Shown here: one piece after another, positions 26,203 through 39,367 of the stretch
Numbering within the stretch: the first letter of the stretch is position 1
Layout of the letters: the number at the start of each line of letters is the position of its first letter
Assembly: GCF_000715075.1 (NCBI RefSeq)
Contig: NC_134096.1
Location: 120,092,698-120,156,697 of the forward strand
Direction: 5' to 3'
DNA: 64,000 nucleotides
Source: Nicotiana tabacum
Lineage: Eukaryota; Streptophyta; Magnoliopsida; Solanales; Solanaceae
Made by a program: the position numbers and the translations under genes
Notes under the pieces: generated by a model
Database searches by the model: none
What the model was told of the DNA's origin: nothing
What the model saw: only the letters and a program-made list of their open reading frames with translations

Positions 26203-26360
26203 CTAGTCCCTAAACAAATGTGGATATTGAACTCGCATATCCTCTTCTTGCTCCCAAGTAGCTTCTTCGCCAGAATGATTTTTTCAAAGAACTTTCACTA
26301 AGGGGATGCTCTTGTTTCTAATATCTTTTAACTCATGCGCTAAGATTTGGATTGGTTCTT
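26203..26360 (-). pseudogene. pol: C chromodomain at the end of pol
   Basis: The frame runs YGEEPIQILAHE, KSIPLVKVL, then a TGA (26284-26286) where the family has Trp, then KNHSGEEATWEQEEDM, ending at a stop at 26203-26205. The W-x-NH...EEATWE pattern is the C-terminal chromodomain of Tekay/Del chromoviruses. The only defect in this domain is the TGG-to-TGA change, a G-to-A transition. Confidence 0.8.
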
Positions 26361-27516
26361 CTCCATATGTCAAATCAGGATTGACCTCAATAGATTCAAT
26401 AGGAAGAACATGAGATGGATCTGAGCGGTATCTTCTAAGCATAGAAACATGGAAGACATTGTGGATCTTATCTAACTCTAGTGGAAGAGCTAGTTTATAA
26501 GCAACTGGGTCAACTCTCTCAAGCACTTCATAATGTCTAATAAATCGTGGACTAAGTTTACCTTTTTGGCCAAATCTCATAATCTTCTTCCATGGAAAAA
26601 CTTTTAAAAATACCTTATCGCCCACTTTATACTCAATTTCACGCCTCTTAAGATTAGCATAGGACTTTTGTCTGTCTGAGGCAATGTTTAAGCGATCCTT
26701 GATGATTTTTACCTTATCTTCAGTTTGTTGCACAATCTCAGGACCCACCAATTTTCTTTCACCAACCTCGTTCCAACAAAGAGGCGTTCTACATTTTCTC
26801 CCATATAGACTTGATTGGTAGCTACTATTGTAAGCAAATTCTATCAGGGCTAAGTGTTTGTCCCAACTACCCTCAAACTCAATAATGCTGGCTCGAAGCA
26901 TATCCTCCAAGATTTGTATTACCCTCTCAGACTGGCCGTCTATTTATGGATGGAAAACAGTACTAAAATTCAACGTGGAACCCAAAGCTTCTTGCAATCT
27001 AGACCAAAATCTGGATGTAAACCTTGGTCCTCTGTCATACACAATAGAAATAGGGATTCCATGTAGCCTCACAATCTCATTAATGTATAATTCTGCCAAA
27101 CGTTCTAGTGAGTAGTCCATTTTGATTTCCAAGAAATGAGCACTCTTAGTTAGTCTATCTACAATGACCAAAATTGCATCATGATTCATTTGAGTGCGTG
27201 GAAGTCCAGAAACAAAGTCCATTGTTATCCTTTCCCATTTCCACTCAGGTATTAACAAGGGTTGCAGTAGACCAGCTTGGACTTGATGTTCAACTTTTAT
27301 TTGTTGACATACCAAGCATTTAGAAATGAATTCTGCAATGTCTTTCTTCATACCACTCCACCAGTAGTGCTCCTTGATGGTCTGATACATTTTAGTACCT
27401 CCAGGATGCATTGCATAAGGTGAACTATGTATTTCAATCAAGATCTGCTTCCTCAATTCATCATCATTAGGAACACACAACATATTTTTATAAAATAAGG
27501 TATCATCTTTCTTCAA
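26361..27516 (-). pseudogene. pol: C integrase
   Basis: Read from 27516: zinc-binding part with MHPGGTKMY, EHYWW and CLVC; catalytic core with D in ITMDFVSGLP, D in VYDRGPRFTS and E in GQSERVIQ; then GPY-type C-terminus with KGKLSPRFIRHYEV and HNVFHVSMLRRY. All three acidic residues remain. One in-frame TAA (26944-26946) sits where the family has Gln in HPQTDGQSE, a C-to-T change, and the frame resumes unchanged. Integrase inserts the cDNA; this copy could only work by readthrough or complementation. Confidence 0.9.
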
Positions 27517-28080
27517 TGTAAAATCTCATTCTCTTCCATTTTGGACTTCTTCAACCCGTTTCATAAGCTTCTCATCTAACTTCTGTGCTTCTTGAACCTG
27601 CTCAAGTAAGACTAGCTTGACTAGAAAATTAGCAATGATAGAACCATTATAATTAAATGAAAGACAAGCATTCATGGCTCTTAATTCAAGAAGCAAAGGC
27701 AAAGGACTTAGAGTTAAACTTCAAAGGGAATTGCGACTCAACGCATCTGCAACCACATTGGCTTTACCAGGATGATAATCAACCGTGCAATCATAATATT
27801 TGATGAGTTCAAGCCATCTACGTTGTCTAAAGTTTTAACTTTTTTTGTGTACCCAAGTACTTCAAACTCTTGTGATTAGTAAATATGTGACACTTCTCCC
27901 CGTACAAGTAATGCCTCCAAATTTTTAAGGCAAAAACAATGGCAGCAAGTTCAAGATCGTGAGTGGGATAATTCAACTAATGTGATTTCAAATTTCGAGA
28001 GGCATAAGCAATTACTTTCCCTTCTTGCATCAAAACACAACCCAAGCCACGATGAGATGCATCATTGTATATCATATAAT
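27517..28080 (-). pseudogene. pol: C RNase H and connection to integrase
   Basis: Starts with [13 protein letters not shown] (first catalytic Asp), continues after a stop at about 27977 with [10 protein letters not shown] (catalytic Glu) and [12 protein letters not shown], where the family has FTDHKSL. The third acidic residue is therefore Asn here. Further stops and frame changes occur up to 27516. RNase H removes RNA from the RNA-DNA hybrid; loss of an active-site Asp should inactivate it. Confidence 0.8.
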
Positions 28081-29263
28081 CTTTCCCTTCAGCTAGCAAA
28101 GAAAGTATTGGAGCTTGTGTCAACAAGGATTTGAGCTTTTCAAAGGTCTCTTGACACTTGTCATCCCACACAAACTTGGCGTCTTTACCCAAAAGTTTGG
28201 TCAAAGGAGAAGCTATAATAGAGAAGCCCTTCACAAACCTCTTATAGTATCCTGCTAAACCCAAGAAACTTCTTATCTCAGTTGGAGTTTTAGGAGGTTT
28301 CCAATCAACAATAGCTTGAATCTTACTAGGATCAACCTTCATACCTTCAGCTAATACAATATGCCCCAAAAACGCCACTTCACTTAGCCAAAATTCACAT
28401 TTGGAAAGCTTCGCGTAGAGTTGCCTCTCTTTCAGAATTTTCATGACAATCCGGAGATGTTTATCATGATCTTCTCTATTCTTGGAATAGACTAAAATGT
28501 CATCAATAAATACCACCACAAATTGATCAAGGTAAGGCTTGAATACACGATTCATTATATCCATAAATGCAGCAGGAGCATTTGTCAAACCAAATGGCAT
28601 TACCAAAAATTCATAATAGCCATACCTGGTCCTAAAAGCAGTTTTAAGAAATTTCTTGCTCCCTCACGTGCAACTGAAAATATCCAGACCTCAAGTCAAT
28701 TTTTGAGAACAAGTTGGCACCCTTCAATTGGTCAAACAAGTCATCGATTCTAGGCACTGGTATTTCTTCTTGATTGTTACCTTGTTCAGCTATCGGTAAT
28801 CAATGCAAAGCCTAAGAGTGCTACCTTTCTTTTTCACAAATAAAACAGGAGCTCCCTAAGGCGAAATACTGGGATGGATAAAACCTTTCTCAAGAAGTTC
28901 TTGCAATTGAGCCTTCAACTCTTTTAATTCAGCTGGAGACATTCTATAAGGATTGATAGAAATAGGAGTAGTTCCAGGGACAAGCTCTATAGGAAATTCA
29001 ATCTTCCTTTCTGGAGGCAACCCAGGAAGAGCATCAGGAAATACATCAGGAAAGTCGCACACGGTGGGTATGTCCTTAAGACTTGGACTCCCCAATTCTG
29101 TATCGACTATATGAGAAAGATAGGCATCGCAACCTTGACAAATCATCTTCCTTGCGAAGACCGCAGAAATAATATTAGATGCCAATGATCTCTCTTCTTG
29201 AACTACTATGTGTGAATATGCAGGAGTTCTAAAAGTCACTTGCTTCAACCTACAATCAACCAA
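28081..29263 (-). pseudogene. pol: C reverse transcriptase
   Basis: N-terminal linker with FPDVFPDALPGLPPER and NPYRMSPAELKELK, then HPSISP followed by TAG (28857-28859) where the family has Trp, then VLFVKKK, CIDYR followed by a TAG in place of Gln, and after one-base changes near 28765 and 28640 the core [17 protein letters not shown] and [17 protein letters not shown] is the catalytic pair. The following [13 protein letters not shown] and thumb segments ([18 protein letters not shown]) are intact in one 209-codon frame (27977-28606). Confidence 0.9.
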
Positions 29264-29592
29264 TGCATATAGCTATGGAGCCAATCCATACCAATAATAA
29301 AATCATAGTCTTGGAAGGGCATTTCAAGCAAGTCTGCAGGGAAGACCAGATTTTGAATCATGAATGGACAATCTCGGTAAATCCTGTTAACAACAACCTG
29401 ATGACCTAATGGACTTGTGACCAGCACATCAAAGTTAAGTCTCACAGATTTAACAGTATCGGGAAATGCAAGTGATGAGCAAACATAAGAGTGCGAAGAT
29501 CCAGGATCAAATAATGTAACAATAGATATGCCAAATAAGTGAAATTTACCAGCAACTACGTCCGGACCATCCTGGTCATTCTTCTGTCTCAT
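29245..29592 (-). pseudogene. pol: C aspartic protease
   Basis: Contains LFDPGSSHSYV (active site D-P-G-S) and DFIIGMDWLHSY (conserved second half). It matures the polyprotein. It lies in a different frame from gag: gag's frame ends at 29589 after a shift near 29640, so gag and pol are no longer continuous. Confidence 0.85.
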
Positions 29593-30810
29593 AGCATAAA
29601 CTCGTGCAGCAGCTCTCGATCCACTAGCCTGATTAGCTCCACCGAACCCGCTGCTTGTACATTTCTAGGTCTTGCACCGCTATTAGCTTGAGAATGGGTA
29701 GTGACAGGCTTTTGAACTGAGCCCTCTGTATGTGTATAAGAAAGAGGATTAGGATTAGGAAAATCCTTCACTTTATGATCCAGACTTCCACAATTAAAAC
29801 AAGCACTAGACGCTTTTCTACAGGCACCATAGTGATTCTTTCCGCATTGTGCACAAGTAGGTGTATAGGTTTTGCCTTGGACATAACTTGGAGTACTAGC
29901 AGTAGAGAAATTTGGCTTATTCTGCTTATGATATGATGACTTCTGTGCACTTTCAGTCTTGGAATAGTCAAATTTTCCCTTCTTGGATGGACCGCCATAA
30001 TCTGAATTACCCTTCCTAAACCTGTTTTCTCTCCTACTAGCTTCTTCTTTGTTAATTCTTTCCCAAGTAAGAGCATCTGGAATTAGCTTGGAAAAATCCT
30101 CAAGTTGCAAGATTGCCACAGACTTTCGAATGTAACCATTCAAACCTTCTTCAAATCTTCTGCACTTGTCTCTTTCACCATCAATAATACCTCCAGCATA
30201 GCGAGAAAGCATGAGAAATTTTTGTTGATACTCTGCAATAGACATACTTCCTTATCTTAAATTTAGAAACTTTTTTTTCTTAGCATCACAATAGACAGGG
30301 GAGACATATTTCGCACAAATATTTTTCATAAAGTCATCCCAAGTCAGCACCGGAGGTTTTGCTTTTACATTTGGCACACTTACCCACCAATTATAGGTAT
30401 CTTTTTGTAAAAGAGAGATAGCATACTTAAATTTGGCAGCGTTAGTACACTCTAGTTGTTCAAAGACCCTCTCCATGCGCTCGAGCCATTGTTCAGCTAC
30501 CGTGGGATCAATAGTGCCTTCAAATTCAACTCCACCTATTTTCCTCATCTTCTCAAAATTCATTTCACTAGGTTCTGACATTGTCCCAGCCAAGTGACGA
30601 AAGAACTCAACCATCTGATGAAATGGAGGAGTCATAATAGGAGTACTATGACCCATTGCTCTTGGATTACTACCCACTTCATTTCACTAATACAAGGATG
30701 ATTAGGTTAGGTAAGGGCTCATTATCTCCTTCTTGGAGGTGAGGTGGAGCATTATAATGGGCTTGAATTTCATCAACGGATTCAATAGCTCTATTCGAAG
30801 AAGAGGCCAT
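29589..30810 (-). pseudogene. gag: C gag
   Basis: Start chosen at 30810 (MASSSNRAIES). A frameshift near 30680 separates it from the capsid-type part (30677 on: FEGTIDPTVAEQWLERMERV, YNWWVSV), which has an in-frame stop at 30252-30254 and continues with MSIAEYQQKFLMLSRYAGG. The C-terminal knuckles are CAQCGKNHYGAC and CFNCGSLDHKVKDF; the last Cys of the second is Phe. Gag forms the particle and binds RNA. Three separate lesions make it inactive. Confidence 0.88.
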
Positions 30811-31000
30811 ATTAAAATTTCTATAAAAGATAAGATCACATTTTATTAGGGACATGTATATGATGCATATGCACAAGGAATACATAAAATTACGTTAAAC
30901 AAGTATGCTAAAATTTATAATCTCCAAGTCATTTTCAAGAAAGAAAATAACAAAAATATTAGGTACGATCACAACAAAAATCCCAGAATCACAAACCTAG

Positions 31001-31012
31001 GCTCTGATACCA
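31001..31012 (-). other. C primer binding site (initiator tRNA-Met)
   Basis: Minus strand TGGTATCAGAGC, five bases inside the 5' LTR end at 31018. The leader between here and gag (30811-31000) is AT-rich and unlike the leaders of E, G and H. Confidence 0.92.
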
Positions 31013-31017
31013 AAACT

Positions 31018-33487
31018 TGTAGCAACCCCTTTGGGAGGGTGCTACTTACGAAACAAATCTAATTTACTACTTACAACATTAAGAAGATATTAATTAAAAA
31101 AAACATTCAATATAATTTAGTAGCGGAAATAGGCCCATGCGATGAGGTCCAAAGTGTAAAATTTTTATTTTTGAAAATACTCTTTATAATTATTATTTTT
31201 TTTAAAATGAAATATAATGTCAAAATATAAACATAAGGTGATATAAACCTTTTTTCTTTTGAATAATTAACATGTTAAAGCAACTTCCTAACAAAATTAT
31301 ACTTTCATTCAACATCACTACAAGTTTGTATTATACATAAATTTTAAACTATCGGGTATAAAAAGGAAAACTAATTTTCTCCTTTATACATATTTACAAC
31401 ACAAAGTGTAAATTCAGCATATTACAAGACTTAAGTTATAAACACACCCTAAAATAACAAAATAAGCTACTAAATTCAAGTTACAAGATTTTGGTCTTAA
31501 GATCCAACAAGCCTCCAAATAACATACACAAGTGTGACATATATATCATGTACGTGTCCCAAAACTATACAAAACCATGGTGCATATGCAAATGTGATCT
31601 CCATAAGTGCTCCCAAAAAGACTACTTCATAAGTCCGTTTTCAAATTTTATCCCGTACATTACCTACGATAGAAAACAACTATCGCTAAGCATAAAGCTT
31701 AGTGGCATATAAACTTTAGGCTTGGGGCCATTGACTTCTCCAATTCTCATTTTCAGTCATAGGTAGCTCAAATAAAACATAATTTAAAACAAGTGAACAA
31801 ATATATCAAAAGTATTAAATATCAACCCTTGAAGTGTTTCCAAATATCAATAACAATATTCAAGATTCAAGATTCAAGAGTTGAGAAAGCATATACTCTC
31901 AATCCAAGAGAGTTTGTCAAATATCCATTTTTCGCCCCATGTGTACGTCATGCCATCACACTAAACAAAATCAGATATCAAGATGGATCGAAGCCCCAAA
32001 TCAAGTAGGGTCAAAACCCAATAGTCAAGAGAATCAAGAACCATATTAAAAATGGCTTCCTAGTTCATACTTAACACACAAGTTCCATAATTTAAGATGA
32101 ACTACAAATCCAAAGTCAAGATGGCAAAAGATCCAAATCAAGAGACATGCCAAGATGAGTGACAAAGTCACTGCCACAAGAAGGACAAAGTCTCAACAAG
32201 AATGCAAAATGATCAAACAATCCGTACGAGTGGGCGATTTAGTAAATATCTTGCAATACTTGATATAACACGAATACAATGCTATTAATTGAAGACATAA
32301 AATATCAGGTTATTTCAAAATAATCCAGCAAGTAAAAAGAGTACAAAGATTATATACAAACCTTGGTGTGTTACCACAAAACAGTTCAACCACAACTTGA
32401 GGATGTTCGAATCGTCTACGCCATAGACAAACCAAATCCGTCCACTTCCTCAAATACTTGCCCTTAGATTTTACAAGGGTATATATACCTTAAATATATA
32501 ATCAAATATCTATATAAGTTCAGTGATTTAACATGTCAAACTAAATATGATATTGGTTAAAATTACCCAAAATGTTTGAAACAGAAATTCTGGACAGTAT
32601 CACTGGCTTGTATTGTGACTCAGATTTGAAGATGAAAAAGGACAAACTAGACTGTGTGGTCTTCTTTATAGTTGTAGATATGTGTCTTAGCGTTTTATAA
32701 CATCTTGAATCATCCCCATATCATTTTTTTATAAAACTCTATCCTAAAATTATCAATAGTAGTACAGGGAGGGTTTGTAAAACATAAAATTTAGGCAGCA
32801 CCTGCTCTGTACTTCTTCATCACCTATTTTTGGGTAAATAAAAGACAAACCAGGTTTTATTTCCTTCATAAAAGTTATAGATTTATGAAGTAGCTTTCCA
32901 GAAAGTCTTGGATCACTTAAAACGAATCTCTATATAAAAAGATATGAAGAAAATACTAATAGTTGTCTAGTGTAAAAACAGTTTAGTAACTTACCACAAA
33001 AGAGAGGAGCAACTTGAGCTTTACCAAGAACAAATTTTGCAGGTTGGTTTAGTGTAAGTTTATGATGGTTTTCATGCAATTTTTCAGGTGATAAGAAGGA
33101 GAGCGATAGATGGGGTTTTCTTTGGCATTAAGGACTGAAAATGAGATGAGGTTATGAAAAAGTATGTCACAAAAGAAATATAAAAACTTTGGATAAATAT
33201 GAAAAATGTGGCTGCCCAACCTTCTAAATATCTTTAGATAAATACAAAAGGGTGGAAGCCCAAAATCTTAATTATATAATGTATAAAAATAATAATTCAT
33301 CAAAATAATATTAAGTGTTACACATAGAAACACCATGGAACTTCTTTGTCAATATTAACACAACCTAAAGTAAGAAATTTTCATATATTGTAAATTTCCC
33401 GTTTAGGAAGTGCGAAGTAAAATATCTCCTCATTATAAAGATGCTCAATTGAGAATGCAAATATTAGTAAATATTTGGGGTGTTACA
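31018..33487 (-). repeat. C 5' LTR
   Basis: 2470 bp, TGTAGCAACCCC to GGGGTGTTACA. As the 5' LTR of a minus-strand element it would carry the promoter. A short tandem ATTCAAG duplication (about 31867) distinguishes it from the 3' copy, as does a 17-bp segment ACTACAAATCCAAAGTC (about 32100) absent there. Confidence 0.92.
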
Positions 33488-34010
33488 CTCTCATCCCCTC
33501 GTGGGTACGTAGCACCAACAACTAGTAGCACATAACAATTACATCACCTAGGGGGTAATTTCCCCCTCACAAGGTTAGACAGGAAACTTACCTCGCTTCG
33601 AAATTTCATAACCGGCTCCATCGCCTCACTAGCACCTCAAACCAATGACCATCGATCCGAAACTAGTCAAACAATCATGAAAACCAATAAAAATATACTC
33701 CAACACTCATAATTAATCAATTTATAACAATTCTCAACTTCGCTCGAAAAGTCAACCATCGGGCCCACGTGCCCGAATTTCGAAAATGTTCGAAGATAAA
33801 CATTACCCATAACACCACGAACTCAAATATATAATTTATTCCTAATTTCATGCCCAATTTCGTGGTCAAAATCCAAAAATACTAAATTCTAGATTTTCTT
33901 CGAAATCCCACAATTTCTACAAAATTCCATGTTTTAATCCATATATAATCCATGTATTTATCTTACAACAAGTAGTAATAACTTACCTCATGATATATAG
34001 AGAAAATGAT
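33488..34010 (-). repeat. H 5' LTR, piece 3
   Basis: Begins CTCTCATCCCCTCG after C, holds the right palindrome arm (33503-33513), donor-like sites at 33586-33594 and 33981-33989 on the minus strand, and ends with ATGAT at the E insertion. Confidence 0.82.
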
Positions 34011-36756
34011 TGTCACGACCCAAAATCCATAAAGATCGTGATAGCGCCGGGCCCCACTGTCAGGCAAGCCAACAATAAATACTTAATTGGGTTCTCATTT
34101 TGTTACATTTGAAATCATATTTTCCTTTAATTTAAATAGTAAAAAATGGGGATTTACAGAGTAAATGATAATACTTTTAACAAATTCAATACAGAACAAC
34201 CCATAATCATCCCAAAACCCAGTGTCATAAGTGCATGAGCATTAACTAGGAATATAAAATAAAATAATCATCCCAAATTGGACAGGAAAAATGTAAGTAC
34301 TCTAAAGGAGACTCTGCTAGCTGCGGATCGTAGTATAAAATGCAGCTCACCTAAGTTCCCGCCATAACCGCGCCTCTGCGCCCACAAGAAGTAGCGACGA
34401 GGGATCTACTTCGACACTTACTATGGGCTATAATAAAATATCAATGATATAACTAAGCATGGATTACGTAGGACGACTGTAAGCTCAATATCATGAAATA
34501 AGTGAATAATTCTTTTGTTAATAAGAAATTTCCAAATTTATTTTTCATCGTTTATCAGTTTGTATATCAGGCCAATGAAGCAATATAAATTATCACAAAT
34601 TTCAAGCAACCAATTAAATCATGCGCAAATTATGCCGAGGTCGTACGGTCCGATCCTAACATAATATTGAGGCGTTCGGCCCGCTCCTCAAAAGAGAAAA
34701 CACATTAAACAACCAATTCAAGATTTATTAAGAGGCAAATATTCCAGAATTTCTAATTCTCATTTAACGGTTAAGTAAATGAAGTTTAACCTTTTTACAA
34801 TTCCTTTATCGAGTTTCTAAATATCTTAAACAATTAAATTAACAAGTAGGGCGCAAACATCACAAGTACAACATGATATGGGTCCTAGACTACCCAGACA
34901 TAAGCATAATAGTAGCTACGCATGGACTCTCGTCACCTCGTGCGTACGTAGCCCCCCCACAATTAGCAACAATTATTTAATTTTAATCACCTATGAGGTA
35001 ATTTTCCCCTCACAAGATTAGAAAGAAGACTTACCTCACACCGAAACTCCACAACCGGCTCCCAAGACCTTCCAACAACTCAAGCCGATGCCCAACGCTC
35101 CCAAACTAGTCAATAAATGTGCAAACCCATAAATATATACTCTAATACTCATTATAATTTAATTTACAACAATTCTTAACGCCACTTGAAAAGTCAATAA
35201 AAATCACCCTCGGGCACGCGTGCACGAATTCCGAAAATTTTCGAAGATAAACTTTACCCATGACACCACGAACTCAAATATATAATTCATTCCAAATTTC
35301 ATGTCAAATTTCGTGGTCAAAATCTAAAAATACCAAATTTTAGGTTTTCTACCAAAAATCCCACAATTTCTACTAATTTTCATGTTTAAATCATTATACA
35401 AACCATGTATTTAACCTATAATAAGTGGGAATCACTTACCTTGTGTTTCTTGATGAAAACTCCTCAAAATCGCCCAAGAACCGAGCCCCAGAAATCCCAA
35501 ATGAAAATGAAGAAATGACCAAGCTCGATCCCTTATGTTCTGCCCAGTTTTCGCTTTTGTGAATTACTAGACCGCATTTGCGGTCCCGCTTCTGCGGACC
35601 TCCATCGCTTTTGCGATCCAGAGCTTCCAGCCCATTTCCGCATATGCGGTCTCCCATGCGCAGATGCGCATCCGCATCAGCGGATATGCTTCCGCACTTG
35701 TGCCCCCAGGCTCTTCTCGCAATCTCGCACCTGCGACGCACCTCCGCATCTGCGACCTCGTAGGTGCGGACAACCTTTCGCACCTGCGGTCACTGCCCAG
35801 CTTTGCCCAAACCGCACCTGCGACCATTTCCTTGCTTCTGCGATTATGCACCTGTGGTCAAACTTGCGCAGGTGCGATTACACCAGAACTGGTGCACTTC
35901 AACCATTCCTCAAGTCCAAAACTTGCTTCGTTAACCATCCAGGACCCACCCAAGACGCCCGGAACCTAAACCAAATATACCAACACGTCCCAAAACACAT
36001 TAAGAACTTAGTCGAGCCTTCAAATCACATCAAAGAACGTTAAAAACATGAATCACCCTCCAATTCAAACTTAATGAACTTTGGAACTTCAAACTTCTAC
36101 AATCGATGTTGAAACCTATCAAATCACGTCCGACTGACCTTAAATTTGGCACAAAAGTCACATTCGACATTACGGACCTATTCCAACTTCCGGAATCAGA
36201 ATCCGACCCCGATATCAAAAAGTCCACTCCCGGTCAAACTTCTTAAAATTATCCAAATTTCCAACTTTCGCCCAAATGACCCCAAAATGACCTACGAACC
36301 TCCAAATCCACCTCCGGACGCGCTCCTAAGACCGGAATTATCATACGGAGCTATTCCCAGACTTGGAATCCTAAACGGATGTCGTTATCATTGAAATGCA
36401 CTTCAACCCAAATTTATGAAATTCTTCCAAAATGCCAACTTCTACAATATGCACCGAAACGCTCCCGGGTCATCCAAAACCCAATCCGGACATACGCCCA
36501 ATTCTAAAATCATCATACGAACCTGTAGGAACCTTCAAATCCCGATTTCAAGGTCGTTTACATAAAAATCAAAACTTAGTTAATTCTTCCAACTTAAAGC
36601 TTCAAAAATTAGAATTTTCTTTCCAAATCAACTCCGAACTTCCAAAAATTCAATTCCGACCATACGCACAAGTCATAATACCTGAAGTGAAGCTGCTCAG
36701 GGTCTCAAACCACTGAATGACACGCTAGAGCTCAAAACGACCGGTCGGGTCGTTAC
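34011..36756 (-). repeat. E 3' LTR
   Basis: TGTCACGACCC to GGTCGGGTCGTTACA, 2746 bp. Compared with the 5' LTR it lacks about 102 bp (equivalent of 53326-53427, which includes the acceptor-like site) at 34385 and 61 bp of the conserved block (equivalent of 53709-53769) at 34668. Both segments exist in D, F and H, so these are deletions in this copy. Palindrome 34915-34952; CG-rich module about 35575-35885. Confidence 0.92.
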
Positions 36757-36772
36757 ATTCTCTCCCACTTAA
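36757..36772 (-). other. E polypurine tract
   Basis: Minus strand TTTAAGTGGGAGAGAA directly before the LTR. Upstream on that strand is GCACGTTTGAGGACGAACG, similar to B's 3' end. Confidence 0.85.
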
Positions 36773-39367
36773 ACATACGTTCGTCCTCAAACGTGCTAAG
36801 AATTGCTCTAGAGTTGTCCGAAATCATTGTTTAACACCTTGTGCACCTACCCGTGCTACCACAACCCAGATGAGCACATTTGCACGAGCAAACCTGAAAA
36901 TCCTCCCTTTTATCTAGTCAAATAAGCCTTAGAGCCAAATTCCAACATCTGAAATTCTCTACCAGGTCTGTTTTCAACATACGAACACCGTATCCATCAC
37001 TACACGATGCACCAATACATGATTGCATACCTTTACTGAATTCATACCATGCACCGTATAACCCACATGACCATAATAACATCCTCTGATAACAATAGTC
37101 GAAATCCCACGAATCTGATGCCCACATGCACCTCACAAAGCATATAAGTCCTGTTTCAACTCTCGCAATACTGCCACAACAGAAAGGATGTGTAGAAATT
37201 CATAACCAACTTCCGAGTCGATAAATCATTGAGTCCCTCCTCCTAACAAGGACCATTACCCCATTATGAACCAAATAACGATATTTACTTTTTTTTTAAT
37301 ATGCCTCATATAATCCGATTGCACGGATCCTGGGTCCAATAATCTCGTCTCACCCAGTATAAGTTGTTCTGGAAATAAGCCACCACAACACTACCAAAGG
37401 TCTCCTATGATGCCATCATACGCCAACAATCCACATACTCGTATGTGATACATAAGGAAAAATGAACTCTGGAAAGAACTACTCAACCCACGTAACTAAT
37501 TAAACAACCGAAAGGATGTTATGAACCTTCCTCGGGAAATGAGAAGCAAAACACGCAATAATATATATGGGGACTATACTCAATAACACACTGTTGCGGC
37601 GTGCAACCCGATCCACACATGATACCGTTGCGGCGTGCAACCTGATCCAACTATGATACCCGTGGCGACGTGCCACCCGATCCAAACAACATATCTGTGG
37701 CGGTGTGCCACCCGATCCACACATAATAATCTCAAGAAACAACACATTGAGCCATAACGCTTGTACTCATGAAATGCCCGAATATCAACCATAAGCACGG
37801 CAAGTGCATAATACAAATCCTGAGGAGACGGGTAGCGCCATACGCTACAAAACTCAAGCATGACTAAGGTGCGATATATGATCTGCATCTCGAGAGCCAT
37901 CCTTCTCACATAACACCATCACTACGCGGAACCTCAATACATATGAAATTAATCAAGCCATTTTACAACCCACACAACACAATATAGTATTACATGAAAT
38001 AGCCGACGATGAAATAACATCCAACATTCGAATACTCCTCCATAAGGAGCGCTATGTTGAGATGAACACATCCGGCATGAGATAGAGCCCACGTTCATAT
38101 TTTAGATCCATCCACGGACCTCAAGTCGATCATGATCATAACATGCTTGGGAAAGTACCCTCTCAAGGATCCACAATGACCCTTTTCCCATGACATACAA
38201 TAACAGTCGTCGAATCCGGAAAAAACTTCCAAAATTTACAACCAACTGAATAGAGCGCCTTTCAGGCCTAAACTCTCACATTAGCGATAGTACCAAATCT
38301 CCATACTTGGTTTCAATCTTTAATCAATCAAGTGACTACATGTCACACTTATACAATCTTCCCATGGGATACACTCCCATGACCTTCCGTACCAGACAAC
38401 AAGTCTACACATCCATGCCACCGGCCACACAAACGCTGTAAAGAAATCAAGAATCTACAATCAGTACGCAAAACCTCCCATACAAGATACCGATCTCAGG
38501 TGATGCCAAAGACAATACCAGCTGACTCTAACCATCTGAGTCTTTTCTCGCTAATCTGAGCTTGTGATATTCCTGCCAAAACCATATGGCAACCTTGATC
38601 CTCGACTTCCAATTCCCATGCTACCTCCTGCACCTAATCATGCCAATACGCAAATGTACAAGAATTTCATCATAACTCCTGAACCACTAATAGGGTACAC
38701 ACTTCATCATAAAAACCTTTCACTTAACTCATTTCAGGAGAACCATAGCGACACATGAATTCCCATAACCGTAGAAAATATAAACCTCAAGTAGTGGTCT
38801 AAACCACCATAACTCTTCCGAAAATCCCTTTACACCACAAAGCCATACGAATACCTCCCAAATTAACCAAGTTGTAGTGGCGCTCAAGCCCAAGTGTACA
38901 ACCACAAACCACATGTATAACTTTGCGCTGGAGAAACTGGTCACTACCATAACTGTGCTGATTCAACCATTACCAACCGAGCCACTTCTTCTACTTTACT
39001 CGTGACTTGCCCTAGAAATAATAATAGCCCCATTCAAAACATCATGAACCCAAATCCGCACTTATCTGGAGTGACCTTATTTCATGAGACCATGCTGTCT
39101 CAAAACCCACGAACCATCACATACTTTCCTTGTGCGCATATTCACATCTTCAACGGGTACACTCATTCTGATAATTTCCCTATGATTCCGAAGTTATATT
39201 CTCCCATTTTTCCACTGCTACACCGCATACCGAAGATAACGTAGAACACTCCAAGCCCCTTTTATAATCCGCTGCAACAGCTCAATACTTAACCATACTA
39301 CGGACTCAAAATCCTTAGGCACCACACTTTAACTTTTGAATCCACTAGGACCGTTGTTGAGAGTCAA
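36773..39367 (-). mobile_element. E internal region, 3' part
   Basis: 2.6 kb with no convincing coding frame; collinear with H 9752-11610. Holds the 33-bp tandem array at 37590-37730. Ends at GAGAGTCAA where G is inserted; H at 11604 reads GAGAGTCACCCACTCTGAC through the same point. Confidence 0.7.
37590..37730. repeat. Short tandem array, about 33-bp unit, in E
   Basis: About four units of GTGCGGCGTGCAACCCGATCC type; counterpart of the H array at 9942-10115. Confidence 0.85.

Larger units (their letters stand above)
23707..33487 (-). mobile_element. Element C: full-length decayed Tekay/Del chromovirus
   Basis: LTRs 23707-26157 (3') and 31018-33487 (5'), primer site 31001-31012, polypurine tract 26158-26173, and gag, protease, RT, RNase H, integrase and chromodomain in Ty3/gypsy order on the minus strand. 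Flanks CTCTA and CTCTC make a one-mismatch 5-bp target repeat in H's LTR. The first 60 bp of the two LTRs differ at four positions, so insertion is not recent. Several stops and frameshifts (given with the domains) rule out autonomy. It is a different family from the TGTCACGACCC group: LTRs begin TGTAGCAACCCC and end GGGGTGTTACA. Confidence 0.92.
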
